NCBI RefSeq assembly: GCF_011038785.1
Contig: NZ_JAAKDT010000003.1
Span: forward strand, 62,001 to 126,000
DNA from: Parabacteroides sp. ZJ-118
Lineage (GTDB): Bacteria; Bacteroidota; Bacteroidia; Bacteroidales; Tannerellaceae
Reading direction: 5' to 3'
DNA length: 64,000 bases
Positions 38,332-46,408 of this stretch are shown here, one piece after another. Position numbers and translations under genes: made by a program. The notes under the pieces are model-generated. The model was not told the DNA's origin, did not search any database, and worked only from the letters and a program-made list of their open reading frames with translations. The first letter of the stretch is position 1, and every line of letters starts with the position of its first letter.

Positions 38332-39144
38332 ATGAAATTCAGATTATTTGCTGTCGCGGCACTGATGATTGCCGCGCTGTGCGGTTGCTCGACATCCGCC
38401 AAGAAGAACAAGACGCTCGTCTTCTACTATTCGCAGACGGGCGCGACAAAGGCTGTCGCCGAGGAGTTGCAAAGCCAACTCGGTGCGGATATCGCCTGCA
38501 TCGAGGTGGTAGAACCTTATAATGGAGACTATGCCGCTACGGTGGCGCGTTGGCGGCGGGAGCGCGAGGCGGGTGTCAAGGTCGCCATTCAGCCGCTGGC
38601 GGTCGATCTCGACCAGTACGACACGATTTTCCTTGGCTTCCCTATTTGGGGTGGAACGTTCGCTTCGCCCATGGCTACCTTTCTCGACGATCACTCGTTG
38701 GCCGGCAAGACGGTCGTAACCTTTGCCACCTTTGGCAGCGGTGGTATCGACTCGGCGACTGCTGATGTCGCCGCGGCACAGCCCGACGCGAAAGTCATCA
38801 AGGGTTACGGCGTGCGCAATGCCCGCGTAGCAAAGGCTCCTGCCGAAATCTCACGATTCCTGATCGAGAACGGATATGTAGAGGGTGAGATTGCCCCGCT
38901 GCCGGAGTATGGCGAGGCAGTACCGGTAACCGATGAAGATGTTGCGGTGTTCGATGCGGCCTGCGGCGATTACCAGTTCCCGCTCGGCACGCCCGTGACG
39001 GTGGCCAAGCGCAGCTATGATGGGACACAGGACTACCGCTTCGATGTGAAATCGCAGACCCGCGATGGCGGCGAGGCCTTATCGACCATCTATGTCGTTG
39101 TTCCGCAGGGCGGTACGCCGGAGTTTACGCAGGTGCTGAAATAG
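38332..39144 (+). CDS. Flavodoxin-like lipoprotein
   Basis: A 270-residue protein with signal peptide and lipobox (LMIAALCGCSTS). The mature part has the flavodoxin FMN phosphate loop (VFYYSQTGATKAVAEEL), an IFLGFPIWGGTFASPM isoalloxazine-binding segment and TFATFGSGG, as in the Flavodoxin_4 family. A C-terminal extension of about 80 residues has no clear domain. An exported, lipid-anchored flavodoxin is unusual because flavodoxins are normally cytoplasmic. Codon use is more G/C-rich than the neighbours and it begins 60 bases after a tRNA, both possible signs of transfer, but no integrase or repeat is seen. Confidence 0.75.
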   Translation: MKFRLFAVAALMIAALCGCSTSAKKNKTLVFYYSQTGATKAVAEELQSQLGADIACIEVVEPYNGDYAATVARWRREREAGVKVAIQPLAVDLDQYDTIFLGFPIWGGTFASPMATFLDDHSLAGKTVVTFATFGSGGIDSATADVAAAQPDAKVIKGYGVRNARVAKAPAEISRFLIENGYVEGEIAPLPEYGEAVPVTDEDVAVFDAACGDYQFPLGTPVTVAKRSYDGTQDYRFDVKSQTRDGGEALSTIYVVVPQGGTPEFTQVLK

Positions 39145-39251
39145 TTGCGATAGTCAGTGAATTCCATTGAGATACGGCGCCAAGTCAATGGAACGCGAGA
39201 CGGATTCCAGTGACTTAGCCTCCCGATTCCAGGCGGATATCACCCGGCTCT

Positions 39252-39282
39252 GTTGTTTCCTCGATCTTTTTTTATACCTTTA
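39252..39282 (+). promoter_or_regulatory. Candidate promoter of the RsbW-like/STAS pair
   Basis: GTTG, 19 bases, TACCTTTA. Each box differs from consensus by one base; it ends 19 bases before the ATG. Confidence 0.5.
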
Positions 39283-39301
39283 GCGCAAAATTTTCAGATG
39301 T

Positions 39302-39715
39302 ATGCAAAAAACATTACGCATTAAGAACGATATTCATGAGCTTTCCACGATGAATCAGTTCTTGGAAGAAGCTGGAGAAGAATTGGGATTAAGCACCGCT
39401 TTCAGGATGAGCCTGAATCTGGTGATGGAAGAAGCTGTCTCGAATATAATTCTTTATGCGTATAAGGGAGATGTGGAGGATGCCGTAGACATTTCGTTAG
39501 TCAGGGAAGGCGGGGAGCTGATCGTGACTTTGATAGATCATGGGATCGCTTTTGATCCGACCTTACGAAAAGACCCCGATATTACCCTACCTGCCGAAGA
39601 CCGTCCGATCGGAGGGTTGGGCATTTTCTTGATCAAGAAGATGATGGATGAGGTCTCTTATCAGAGAGTAGATGAGCGGAATGTCTTTATCATGAAGAAA
39701 AAAATAACCGAATAA
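39302..39715 (+). CDS. Anti-sigma-factor-type ATP-binding serine kinase (RsbW-like)
   Basis: A 137-residue GHKL ATPase of the RsbW/SpoIIAB group. The N box is MEEAVSNIILYAYKG (the Asn binds magnesium), the G1 box IDHGIAFDP, and the G2 box IGGLGIFLIKKMMDEV. In partner-switching systems such kinases phosphorylate a STAS antagonist on serine and otherwise hold a sigma factor or other target. The STAS protein is encoded 11 bases downstream. No PP2C phosphatase or sigma factor is found in the window, so the target is unknown. Confidence 0.85.
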   Translation: MQKTLRIKNDIHELSTMNQFLEEAGEELGLSTAFRMSLNLVMEEAVSNIILYAYKGDVEDAVDISLVREGGELIVTLIDHGIAFDPTLRKDPDITLPAEDRPIGGLGIFLIKKMMDEVSYQRVDERNVFIMKKKITE

Positions 39716-39726
39716 AATAGAAAGAT

Positions 39727-40038
39727 ATGGAAGTAGTTATTGATCGAAAAGGCGAGGAGACTGTAATCAAGATCAAAGGAAGATTGGATACGAATACGGC
39801 TCGCGAATGCGAGGAAAAGGTCTTGCCGGTATGGAAGAATCCGGGAGTGAAGGTTTGTGTCGATTGTTCTGATTTGGAATATGTGAGTAGCGCGGGCCTC
39901 CGATTGTTTTTAGTATTGCAAAAAACGACGACTGCCCAGAAAGGGGCTTTACGCTTGGTCGGCCTGCGGGATGTGGTTCGTGAGACGTTTAGTTTGACGG
40001 GATTTAACGCTCTCTTCAAGATAGAAGACGTGAAATAG
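39727..40038 (+). CDS. STAS-domain anti-sigma factor antagonist
   Basis: A 103-residue protein with the STAS fold of SpoIIAA/RsbV. The phosphorylatable serine lies in CSDLEYVSSAGLRLFLVLQ. The first strand pair (VIDRKGEETVIKIKGRLDTN) and the final KIEDV are typical. It is expected to be phosphorylated by the kinase encoded immediately upstream, with which it forms a two-gene transcript. What it releases when unphosphorylated is not shown by the context. Confidence 0.88.
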   Translation: MEVVIDRKGEETVIKIKGRLDTNTARECEEKVLPVWKNPGVKVCVDCSDLEYVSSAGLRLFLVLQKTTTAQKGALRLVGLRDVVRETFSLTGFNALFKIEDVK

Positions 40039-40061
40039 GTGTGAAGGTTGGGGAAAGAAGT

Positions 40062-40094
40062 AAGCCGGTGTGTCAAATTTGTGGTACACCGGCT
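40062..40094. terminator. Terminator between STAS gene and FimB-like gene
   Basis: AGCCGGTGT...ACACCGGCTTT hairpin between convergent genes; the T-rich side on the plus strand suggests it ends the STAS transcript, but it can act both ways. Confidence 0.75.
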
Positions 40095-40099
40095 TTGTA

Positions 40100-41059
40100 T
40101 TAATCTTTCAGATTTTCGTCGATGGTGCCCTCCCATTTGCCGCCGTTTACTACATCAAGGGTGAAGGTGTCGTCTGACACCCTTGGGGTGTAGAGAAGCC
40201 CGGTATAACGAATAATGTGATTCATGAGAGGCTGGATGTCATTGACCGCTCTTTCCCGGGTTACTTCGTTCCTCTGGTTTTGGGCCGAGAGGTGTGCTTC
40301 GAGCATGGATCCCGGAGCCGGGATAAACGTGAAGAAGGAATGGGTGAACCTTGTTTTCCCGATATCGGAGTCGTTAAAAGTGTAGGTTTGCGTATAAGGC
40401 GTGTTTCGCGAAATGCCATTCCCGGAGGTTAAGTCAATCTCGTTTTGATAGTTGGATACATTTATCGTGAGGCTTTTCAAGAATTCAGGTACGGCATCGG
40501 TGGATATGAACTCTATTTTACTGACGATTCGCTGTAAGGTGATATCTTTAATGATACTTTCTCCCGCTTGTACTTCTTGTGTCAGAAAAAGATGAAACGT
40601 ATCCGATACTTTACTGAATAGCGCGGTTTGTCCGGACACGGAGATATTCCTGTCCGAGTGGGCTAGGAAACAAACATGGTAGTTGCCGGGAGGCAGCGAA
40701 TCATAAATGATCGTGAAATCCGGGTCCTGAGGCGTGAATTGCCTATGCTTTACCAGAATGTCCGGGTTTCCGCTTTGGTATACGATATAATCGATCCGGT
40801 TGTATAGATGATCCGGATCGATCTCCGGAGTGGAAGGATCTTCCTCGGCATCGGGGTTTTGGGAAATAGGCTCGGGGATATTCAACTCGGGGATGCTCTT
40901 GGTTACGGGAAAGGGCAATATCTCCTTTTGTAAACCGATCGTAAACTGTACGGGTGATAATTTCACGTGTAGGTCGGGGGCAGGAACCTCCTTCTCCGTT
41001 CTATTACAACCGCAAAAACAAAACAGACAGGCGATGGCCACTAATTCTTTTTTCTTCAT
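40100..41059 (-). CDS. FimB/Mfa2-like fimbria-associated lipoprotein
   Basis: A 319-residue lipoprotein (signal MKKKELVAIACLFCFCGC with the lipobox cysteine at residue 18). I use this ATG because the open frame before it (24 more residues) would bury the signal peptide. The mature part begins with a proline-rich linker and then two beta domains with YHVCFLAHSD and ITLQRIVSKIEFISTD, the arrangement of the FimB/Mfa2 anchor or minor-tip proteins of Bacteroidetes fimbriae. No fimbrilin gene is next to it. The family call is from general pattern and not certain; a generic surface adhesin lipoprotein is the alternative. Confidence 0.5.
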   Translation of the reverse strand: MKKKELVAIACLFCFCGCNRTEKEVPAPDLHVKLSPVQFTIGLQKEILPFPVTKSIPELNIPEPISQNPDAEEDPSTPEIDPDHLYNRIDYIVYQSGNPDILVKHRQFTPQDPDFTIIYDSLPPGNYHVCFLAHSDRNISVSGQTALFSKVSDTFHLFLTQEVQAGESIIKDITLQRIVSKIEFISTDAVPEFLKSLTINVSNYQNEIDLTSGNGISRNTPYTQTYTFNDSDIGKTRFTHSFFTFIPAPGSMLEAHLSAQNQRNEVTRERAVNDIQPLMNHIIRYTGLLYTPRVSDDTFTLDVVNGGKWEGTIDENLKD

Positions 41060-41222
41060 AGTTACTATTCTTTTGGTAAATGTTTGACGCGAAAATACGA
41101 ATAAAAAGTGAAACGAAGAAGAATGTAGCATTCATTATTGATTTAACACTGTGAAGGAATGATATATTTTGTGAATTAAAAAATATTAAGCTGTTAAAAT
41201 GGCGTACACCGGTTATTTTTCA

Positions 41223-41230
41223 TAGCTTTG
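41223..41230 (+). promoter_or_regulatory. Candidate -7 box of the Gfo/Idh/MocA gene
   Basis: TAGCTTTG about 50 bases before the ATG. No convincing -33 box. Confidence 0.4.
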
Positions 41231-41279
41231 CGAATCAACAATGTAATTACCTCGCAGTTTAATAAAACGGAATAATACC

Positions 41280-42434
41280 ATGAAACGAAAAATCAGAATG
41301 GGAATGGTCGGCGGTGGAAAAGGCTCGTTTATCGGGGCCGTTCATCGTGTCGCCGCCAATTTAGACGGACAGATCGAATTGGTCTGTGGATGTTTTAGTT
41401 CTCACCCCGAGAATTCATTGGCTACCGGACAATCTTTATTTTTACCGGATAATCGTATTTACGCATCTTATCAGGAGATGATAGAGAAAGAGGCCGCCCT
41501 GCCTGAAGGTGAACGGATGGATTTTGTGTCCATCGTTACCCCGAATCATGTGCATTTCGGCCCGGCCATGATGGCGTTGGAACATGGTTTTCATGTCGTG
41601 CTGGATAAACCGATGACATATACCTTGGACGAGGCGAAGCAATTGCGAGACAAAGTGAAGGAAACCGGGAAACTGTTTATGCTGACTCATACCTATACCG
41701 CTTACCCGATGGTGAAGGAAGCTCGGGAAAGGGTGCGCAGGGGCGATTTAGGTAAGATACGCCGTATTTATGTGGAATATCCTCAAGGTTGGCTATACAA
41801 TGACTGCGCGGATGTTAACAAGCAAGCGGCTTGGCGGGTGGATCCCCTTCGGTCGGGTAAGGCCGGTTGCATGGGGGATATCGGGACGCATGCGTTTAAT
41901 CTGGCGGAATATATAACCGGGCTGAAGGCCGTGGAATTGTGCGGTGAATTGAATGCCTTTGTGCCGGATCGTCTTTTGGATGACGACGGGGCGGCGTTGA
42001 TCCGCTATGAGGGAGGCGCGAAAGGGGTGCTGACCGCCAGTCAGATCGCCGTAGGCGTGGAGAATGGCTTGAATATTCGTGTGTATGGAGAGAAAGGCGG
42101 GTTGGAATGGCGTCAAGAAGAGCCGAATACGATGGTTATGCGTTGGCCGGATCGTCCGGCGGAGATCGTCCGTACTTCCAATGGATATATGTCGGGTATC
42201 GCCGCTCATAATTCCCGTACGCCGGGTGGGCATCCGGAGGGCTATATCGAGGCATTCGCCAATTTGTATCGGAATTTCGCCTTGGCTTTGCAATCGGTTC
42301 TGGCTGGAGAAGAACCGGCTCCTGAGACCTTGGATTTCCCTTCCGCCGAAGAAGGTGTCCGCGGCATGCGCTTTATCGAGACGATTGTAGCAACCGGATC
42401 GACAGAGAATAAATGGATAAAAATAATCGACTAA
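41280..42434 (+). CDS. Gfo/Idh/MocA-family NAD(P)-dependent oxidoreductase
   Basis: A 384-residue sugar-type dehydrogenase. Rossmann fold at the start ([18 protein letters not shown]), then [20 protein letters not shown] and the [15 protein letters not shown] catalytic-lysine motif (EKP in most members; here DKP). The C-terminal beta-sheet domain includes [19 protein letters not shown] with the Asp/His pair. There is no signal peptide, so it is cytoplasmic. The substrate is likely a sugar or inositol; the next gene is an isomerase-type TIM barrel, 14 bases on, which suggests one pathway (for example myo-inositol or keto-sugar metabolism). Confidence 0.85.
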   Translation: MKRKIRMGMVGGGKGSFIGAVHRVAANLDGQIELVCGCFSSHPENSLATGQSLFLPDNRIYASYQEMIEKEAALPEGERMDFVSIVTPNHVHFGPAMMALEHGFHVVLDKPMTYTLDEAKQLRDKVKETGKLFMLTHTYTAYPMVKEARERVRRGDLGKIRRIYVEYPQGWLYNDCADVNKQAAWRVDPLRSGKAGCMGDIGTHAFNLAEYITGLKAVELCGELNAFVPDRLLDDDGAALIRYEGGAKGVLTASQIAVGVENGLNIRVYGEKGGLEWRQEEPNTMVMRWPDRPAEIVRTSNGYMSGIAAHNSRTPGGHPEGYIEAFANLYRNFALALQSVLAGEEPAPETLDFPSAEEGVRGMRFIETIVATGSTENKWIKIID

Positions 42435-42448
42435 AAATAAGACTATAT

Positions 42449-43447
42449 ATGGCACGTCCTGTAACATTGTATACCCTCCAGTGGGGAGATTTATCACTGG
42501 AAACAGTTTGTCAAAAAGCGAAAGAATTCGGATATGACGGTGTAGAATTGGGCCTTCCCGATCATGTGGATGTCCGACGTACGGATACGGCTTATTATCA
42601 AGGGATCAAGGACCTGTTAAAGAAATATGACTTACGGCTTTATGCGATCTCTACCCATCTGGTGGGACAAGCTGTTTGCGATAATATCGACGAGCGCCAT
42701 AAGGCGATCTTGCCGGATTATATTTGGGGAGATGGCGATCCGGAAGGCGTTCACCGACGGGCTGCCGAGGAGATGATCCGGACCGCCCATGCGGCGAAGA
42801 TGCTGGGAGTCGATACGGTCGTAGGTTTTACGGGTAGTTCTATCTGGCATTATTTGTATTCATTCCCTCCGGTAACGGACGCTATGATACAACAGGGGTA
42901 TGACGATTTCGCCCGTCGCTTTACGCCCATCTTGGACGAGTTTCAGAAACTGGGTGTACGTTTTGCGTTGGAGGTACATCCTACAGAGATCGCGTTCGAT
43001 ACTTTTTCCGCACGCAGGGCATTGGAGGCGGTAAATAACCATCCCGCTTTCGGTTTTAACTATGATCCGAGTCATCTGGGATACCAAGGGGTGGACTATG
43101 TGGATTTCATCTATCAGTTCCCGGAGCGTATCTTCCATGTGCATATGAAGGACGTATATTGGAGTGATACCCCCAAGCAGGTGGGTATATTCGGCGGTCA
43201 TGTCACTTTCGGCGATCCCCGTCGATATTGGAACTTCCGTAGCTTAGGGCGAGGAAAGATTAATTTTGAGGAGATTATCCGCGCTTTGAATTCAATAGGT
43301 TATCAAGGTCCGCTTTCCGTGGAGTGGGAAGATAGCGCTATGGATCGGGAACATGGGGCACGGGAATCTTGCGAGTTGGTGAAGAGAGTGGATTTCCAAC
43401 CTTCCGCGCATGCGTTCGACGCCTGTTTCGGGAAGGATAAATTATGA
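42449..43447 (+). CDS. Sugar phosphate isomerase/epimerase (xylose isomerase-like TIM barrel)
   Basis: A 332-residue TIM-barrel enzyme. The frame opens at 42413 inside the preceding gene; I choose the ATG followed by [17 protein letters not shown]. Metal ligands are visible: Glu in [14 protein letters not shown], Asp in [11 protein letters not shown], His in [11 protein letters not shown], Glu in [11 protein letters not shown]. Such enzymes isomerise or epimerise sugars, inososes or hydroxypyruvate. Its pairing with a Gfo/Idh/MocA oxidoreductase is common in Bacteroidetes and points to a small oxidation-isomerisation unit, substrate unknown. Confidence 0.85.
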   Translation: MARPVTLYTLQWGDLSLETVCQKAKEFGYDGVELGLPDHVDVRRTDTAYYQGIKDLLKKYDLRLYAISTHLVGQAVCDNIDERHKAILPDYIWGDGDPEGVHRRAAEEMIRTAHAAKMLGVDTVVGFTGSSIWHYLYSFPPVTDAMIQQGYDDFARRFTPILDEFQKLGVRFALEVHPTEIAFDTFSARRALEAVNNHPAFGFNYDPSHLGYQGVDYVDFIYQFPERIFHVHMKDVYWSDTPKQVGIFGGHVTFGDPRRYWNFRSLGRGKINFEEIIRALNSIGYQGPLSVEWEDSAMDREHGARESCELVKRVDFQPSAHAFDACFGKDKL

Positions 43448-43468
43448 ACACAAAAAATATGAGATTCG

Positions 43469-44473
43469 ATGAATTGCCGCAGGCTTAGGATATTTGCCGG
43501 GGCCTTGTTATTGGCCGCCGGCTTGAGCTCTTGGGTATTTGCCCAAAAGCCGGGGTTGAAGTTTAATCCGGATAAGAAGTTTAAGATCGTACAGTTTACG
43601 GACTTGCATGTGAAATGGCAAGACCCTCGCTCGGACATCGCCTTTGAGCGTATGAACCAAGTATTGGATGACGAGAAACCGGACTTGGTGATTTTTACGG
43701 GAGATATTATCTATAGCAAGCCTGCGTTGGAAAATATGCGGAATGTATTGAAGACAGTCTCCGACCGTAAAATACCGTTCTCTCTCGTTTTCGGGAACCA
43801 TGACGATGAGCAGGGGGCGACAAAAGAGGAGTTGCTGAAAGTAGCCGAAAGCCTGCCGTATAGTTTGATGGCGGATGAGGTCCCCGAGATCCCGGGCGTA
43901 GGCAATTACGCCCTGACCGTACGTTCGTCCGATGGAAAGAAGGATGCTTGCGTCTTGTACTGCATCGACTCGAATGCCTATTCAACGATCAAAGGGGTAG
44001 AAGGATACGATTATATCAAGCGTGACCAGATCGATTGGTATTGTAAGAAGAGCGCGGAGTTTACCCGGAATAACGGAGGAGAGCCGGTTCCTTCCTTGGC
44101 CTTTTTCCACATCCCGTTGCCGGAGTTTAATCAAGCGGCTTCCGACGAGAATGCCCAGCTATATGGCATACGCAGGGAGAAGGCATGTGCCCCGGCCCTG
44201 AATTCCGGTTTGTTTACGGCGATCAAGGAGAACGGGGACGTGATGGGCGTATTTGTCGGTCATGATCATGATGACGATTACGCGGTTTGCTGGTACGATG
44301 TTTTATTGGCTTACGGTCGTTTTTCCGGGGGGCCGACGGAATACATGCATTTGCCCAACGGCGCTCGTGTAATCGAATTGAACGAGGGAGCCCGCGCCTT
44401 CAAGACGTGGATCCGTACGAAAGCCGGCGTGGAGCAGCTTACGGCCTATCCGGATTCATTCGTGAAAGAGTGA
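43469..44473 (+). CDS. Exported calcineurin-like metallophosphoesterase
   Basis: A 334-residue protein with a signal peptide (FAGALLLAAGLSSWVFAQ). The metallophosphoesterase motifs are all present: FKIVQFTDLHV (D-x-H), VIFTGDIIYS (GD), VFGNHDDE (GNHD), AFFHIPLPE and FVGHDHDDDYA (GHxH). It fits the purple-acid/Icc-type periplasmic enzymes of Bacteroidetes (similar to P-type calcineurin phosphoesterases). It follows the isomerase gene by 21 bases and may belong to the same transcript. Substrate unknown. Confidence 0.85.
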   Translation: MNCRRLRIFAGALLLAAGLSSWVFAQKPGLKFNPDKKFKIVQFTDLHVKWQDPRSDIAFERMNQVLDDEKPDLVIFTGDIIYSKPALENMRNVLKTVSDRKIPFSLVFGNHDDEQGATKEELLKVAESLPYSLMADEVPEIPGVGNYALTVRSSDGKKDACVLYCIDSNAYSTIKGVEGYDYIKRDQIDWYCKKSAEFTRNNGGEPVPSLAFFHIPLPEFNQAASDENAQLYGIRREKACAPALNSGLFTAIKENGDVMGVFVGHDHDDDYAVCWYDVLLAYGRFSGGPTEYMHLPNGARVIELNEGARAFKTWIRTKAGVEQLTAYPDSFVKE

Positions 44474-44516
44474 GGATCTATATCATTCTGAAAATGATAT
44501 AAAAACTGTATTCCGT

Positions 44517-44548
44517 ATTGTTAAAGCTCTAAATTATACCTAACTTTG
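44517..44548 (+). promoter_or_regulatory. Promoter of ddh
   Basis: ATTG, 20 bases, TAACTTTG, 28 bases before the ATG of ddh. Good match to the Bacteroidetes pattern. A TATATCATT/AATGATATA hairpin just upstream may end the preceding transcript. Confidence 0.65.
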
Positions 44549-44576
44549 CGGTTGGTTGAAAAGTAAAAACGAAAGT

Positions 44577-45473
44577 ATGAAGAAAATTAGAGCTGCCATC
44601 GTAGGTTATGGCAACATTGGAAAGTATGTGTTGGAGGCCCTTGAGGCTGCCCCGGATTTTGAGGTTGCGGGTATTATTCGTCGTAATCCGAATGATATCC
44701 CCGACGAGTTGAAGGCATATACGGTTACTGATAGCATCACCCGGTTAGATAAGGTTGACGTAGCGGTTTTGGCTACTCCCACACGCAGCGTGGAGGCGCA
44801 CGCGAAAGAGATTCTGGCTTTAGGCATCAATACGGTCGACAGTTTCGACATCCACGGAGGTATCGCGGATTTGCGTCGTTCTTTGGATGCCGTGGCGAAG
44901 GCTCACCATTCGGTGGCTGTCATTTCTGCCGGTTGGGATCCGGGAAGCGACTCTGTGGTACGCGCTTTGTTGGAGGCGATGGTGCCGAAAGGCATTACGT
45001 ATACGAATTTCGGCCCGGGCATGAGTATGGGGCATACGGTTGCCGTGAAGGCTGTAGAAGGCGTGAAGGCGGCTTTAAGCATGACGATTCCTTTGGGGAC
45101 GGGCGTGCACCGTCGTATGGTTTATATCGAGGTGGAAGAGGGATACGATTTCAAGCAGGTGTCTGCCGCCATCAAGGCGGATGATTATTTCGCTCATGAT
45201 GAGACCCATGTAATGCAGGTTGAATGTGTCGATAATCTGTTGGATATGGGGCATGGCGTGAACTTGGTCCGTAAAGGCGTATCGGGCAAGACTCAGAACC
45301 AGTTGATCGAATTCGATATGAAGATCAATAACCCTGCTCTGACTGCTCAGATCCTGGTCTCTGTCGCCCGTGCGAGCTTGAAGCAACAGCCGGGCGCGTA
45401 CACGATGATCGAGTTGCCGATAATCGATATGCTGTACGGCGAGAGAGAGAACTTAATTAGAAGACTCGTTTAA
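44577..45473 (+). CDS. ddh: meso-Diaminopimelate D-dehydrogenase
   Basis: A 298-residue NADPH-dependent enzyme that makes meso-diaminopimelate directly from tetrahydrodipicolinate, for lysine and peptidoglycan. It has the Rossmann motif AIVGYGNIGKYVLEALEAAP, DVAVLATPTRSV, AVISAGWDPGSDSVVR and GPGMSMGHTVAVKAVEGVKA, characteristic of Ddh. The open frame begins seven codons earlier at a TTG; the ATG (KKIRAAIVGYGN) fits the promoter and the family. A one-step Ddh route is typical of some Bacteroidales. Confidence 0.93.
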   Translation: MKKIRAAIVGYGNIGKYVLEALEAAPDFEVAGIIRRNPNDIPDELKAYTVTDSITRLDKVDVAVLATPTRSVEAHAKEILALGINTVDSFDIHGGIADLRRSLDAVAKAHHSVAVISAGWDPGSDSVVRALLEAMVPKGITYTNFGPGMSMGHTVAVKAVEGVKAALSMTIPLGTGVHRRMVYIEVEEGYDFKQVSAAIKADDYFAHDETHVMQVECVDNLLDMGHGVNLVRKGVSGKTQNQLIEFDMKINNPALTAQILVSVARASLKQQPGAYTMIELPIIDMLYGERENLIRRLV

Positions 45474-45562
45474 TATAAGTTGATAGTTGACAGTTGGCAA
45501 TTGACCGCTCGGGAAATCCTGACCCTGCGGTTGCCGACCGTCGATTGCCAAGTGAGATAATT

Positions 45563-46396
45563 ATGCTTGATTTTATTACATGGACGGCCGATCCCGCCAT
45601 CTTTACGATCGGGTCCCGAGAGATTCGCTGGTATGGATTGGCTTTCGCGATCGGTTTCGCTATTGGCTATATGATTGTAGAGCGGATGTGGAAAAAAGAG
45701 GGACTGCCGCCCGCGTGGATCGATTCCCTTTTGATTTATACGATGCTCGGTACGGTGATTGGTGCCCGTTTGGGGCATTGTTTGTTTTATGCGCCGGGAT
45801 ATTATTTAGCCAACCCTGTCGAGATGCTCAAGATCTGGGAGGGAGGATTGGCTAGCCATGGCGGTACGTTAGGTATAATTATCGCCATTTATTTCTACTC
45901 GAGGCGAGTAAGCCATAAAAGCATGTTGTGGACTTTCGATAAGTTGGTGGTCCCGACCGGATTGGTGGCCGCTATGATTCGTTTGGGAAACTTGATGAAT
46001 CACGAGGTTTACGGTCATCCTACGGATCTGCCCTGGGGATTTCGTTTTATCGATAATCTGCACGCGTGGAGAATGGGGGCGGAGCCTCTCTTTACCGCTC
46101 CGAGCCATCCGACACAATTGTATGAGGCCGCTTGCTACCTGGTGGTGTTCGTTATCTGTATGTGGCTCTATTTTAAGAAAGAGGCATGGAAAAAGCAAGG
46201 GTTTATCTTCGGCGTGTTTATGACATGCGTATTCGGGTCTCGTTTCTTCATAGAATTCGTGAAAAATGACCAAGAGCCTTTCGAGGCCGGAATGATATTG
46301 AATATGGGGCAATGGCTAAGTATCCCGTTTGTTTTGGCAGGGTGCTGGTTTGTCTGGAAAGCGTTAGGGAAAGGGAAATTAAAAGTTGAGAATTGA
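45563..46396 (+). CDS. lgt: Prolipoprotein diacylglyceryl transferase
   Basis: A 277-residue, seven-helix inner-membrane enzyme that attaches diacylglycerol to lipobox cysteines. Motifs: IRWYGLAFAIGFAIGYMIVE, GARLGHCLFYAPGYYL, GGLASHGGTLG with the catalytic His, IRLGNLMNHEVYGHPTDLPW and HPTQLYEA. The frame is open upstream to 45494 but the ATG at LDFITWTADP is the usual beginning. The 90 bases before it contain repeated GTTGA/CAATTG words and a TTGGCAAT...ATTGCCAA inverted repeat. Followed by the flavodiiron gene 12 bases later. Confidence 0.95.
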   Translation: MLDFITWTADPAIFTIGSREIRWYGLAFAIGFAIGYMIVERMWKKEGLPPAWIDSLLIYTMLGTVIGARLGHCLFYAPGYYLANPVEMLKIWEGGLASHGGTLGIIIAIYFYSRRVSHKSMLWTFDKLVVPTGLVAAMIRLGNLMNHEVYGHPTDLPWGFRFIDNLHAWRMGAEPLFTAPSHPTQLYEAACYLVVFVICMWLYFKKEAWKKQGFIFGVFMTCVFGSRFFIEFVKNDQEPFEAGMILNMGQWLSIPFVLAGCWFVWKALGKGKLKVEN

Positions 46397-46408
46397 GAAT
46401 TGGAAAAG

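Noticed and set aside
38200-39300. tRNA-Arg as an integration site for a mobile element
   Set aside because: No repeat of the tRNA 3' end, integrase or mobilisation gene is found within the downstream 1.1 kb; only unusual codon use of one gene.
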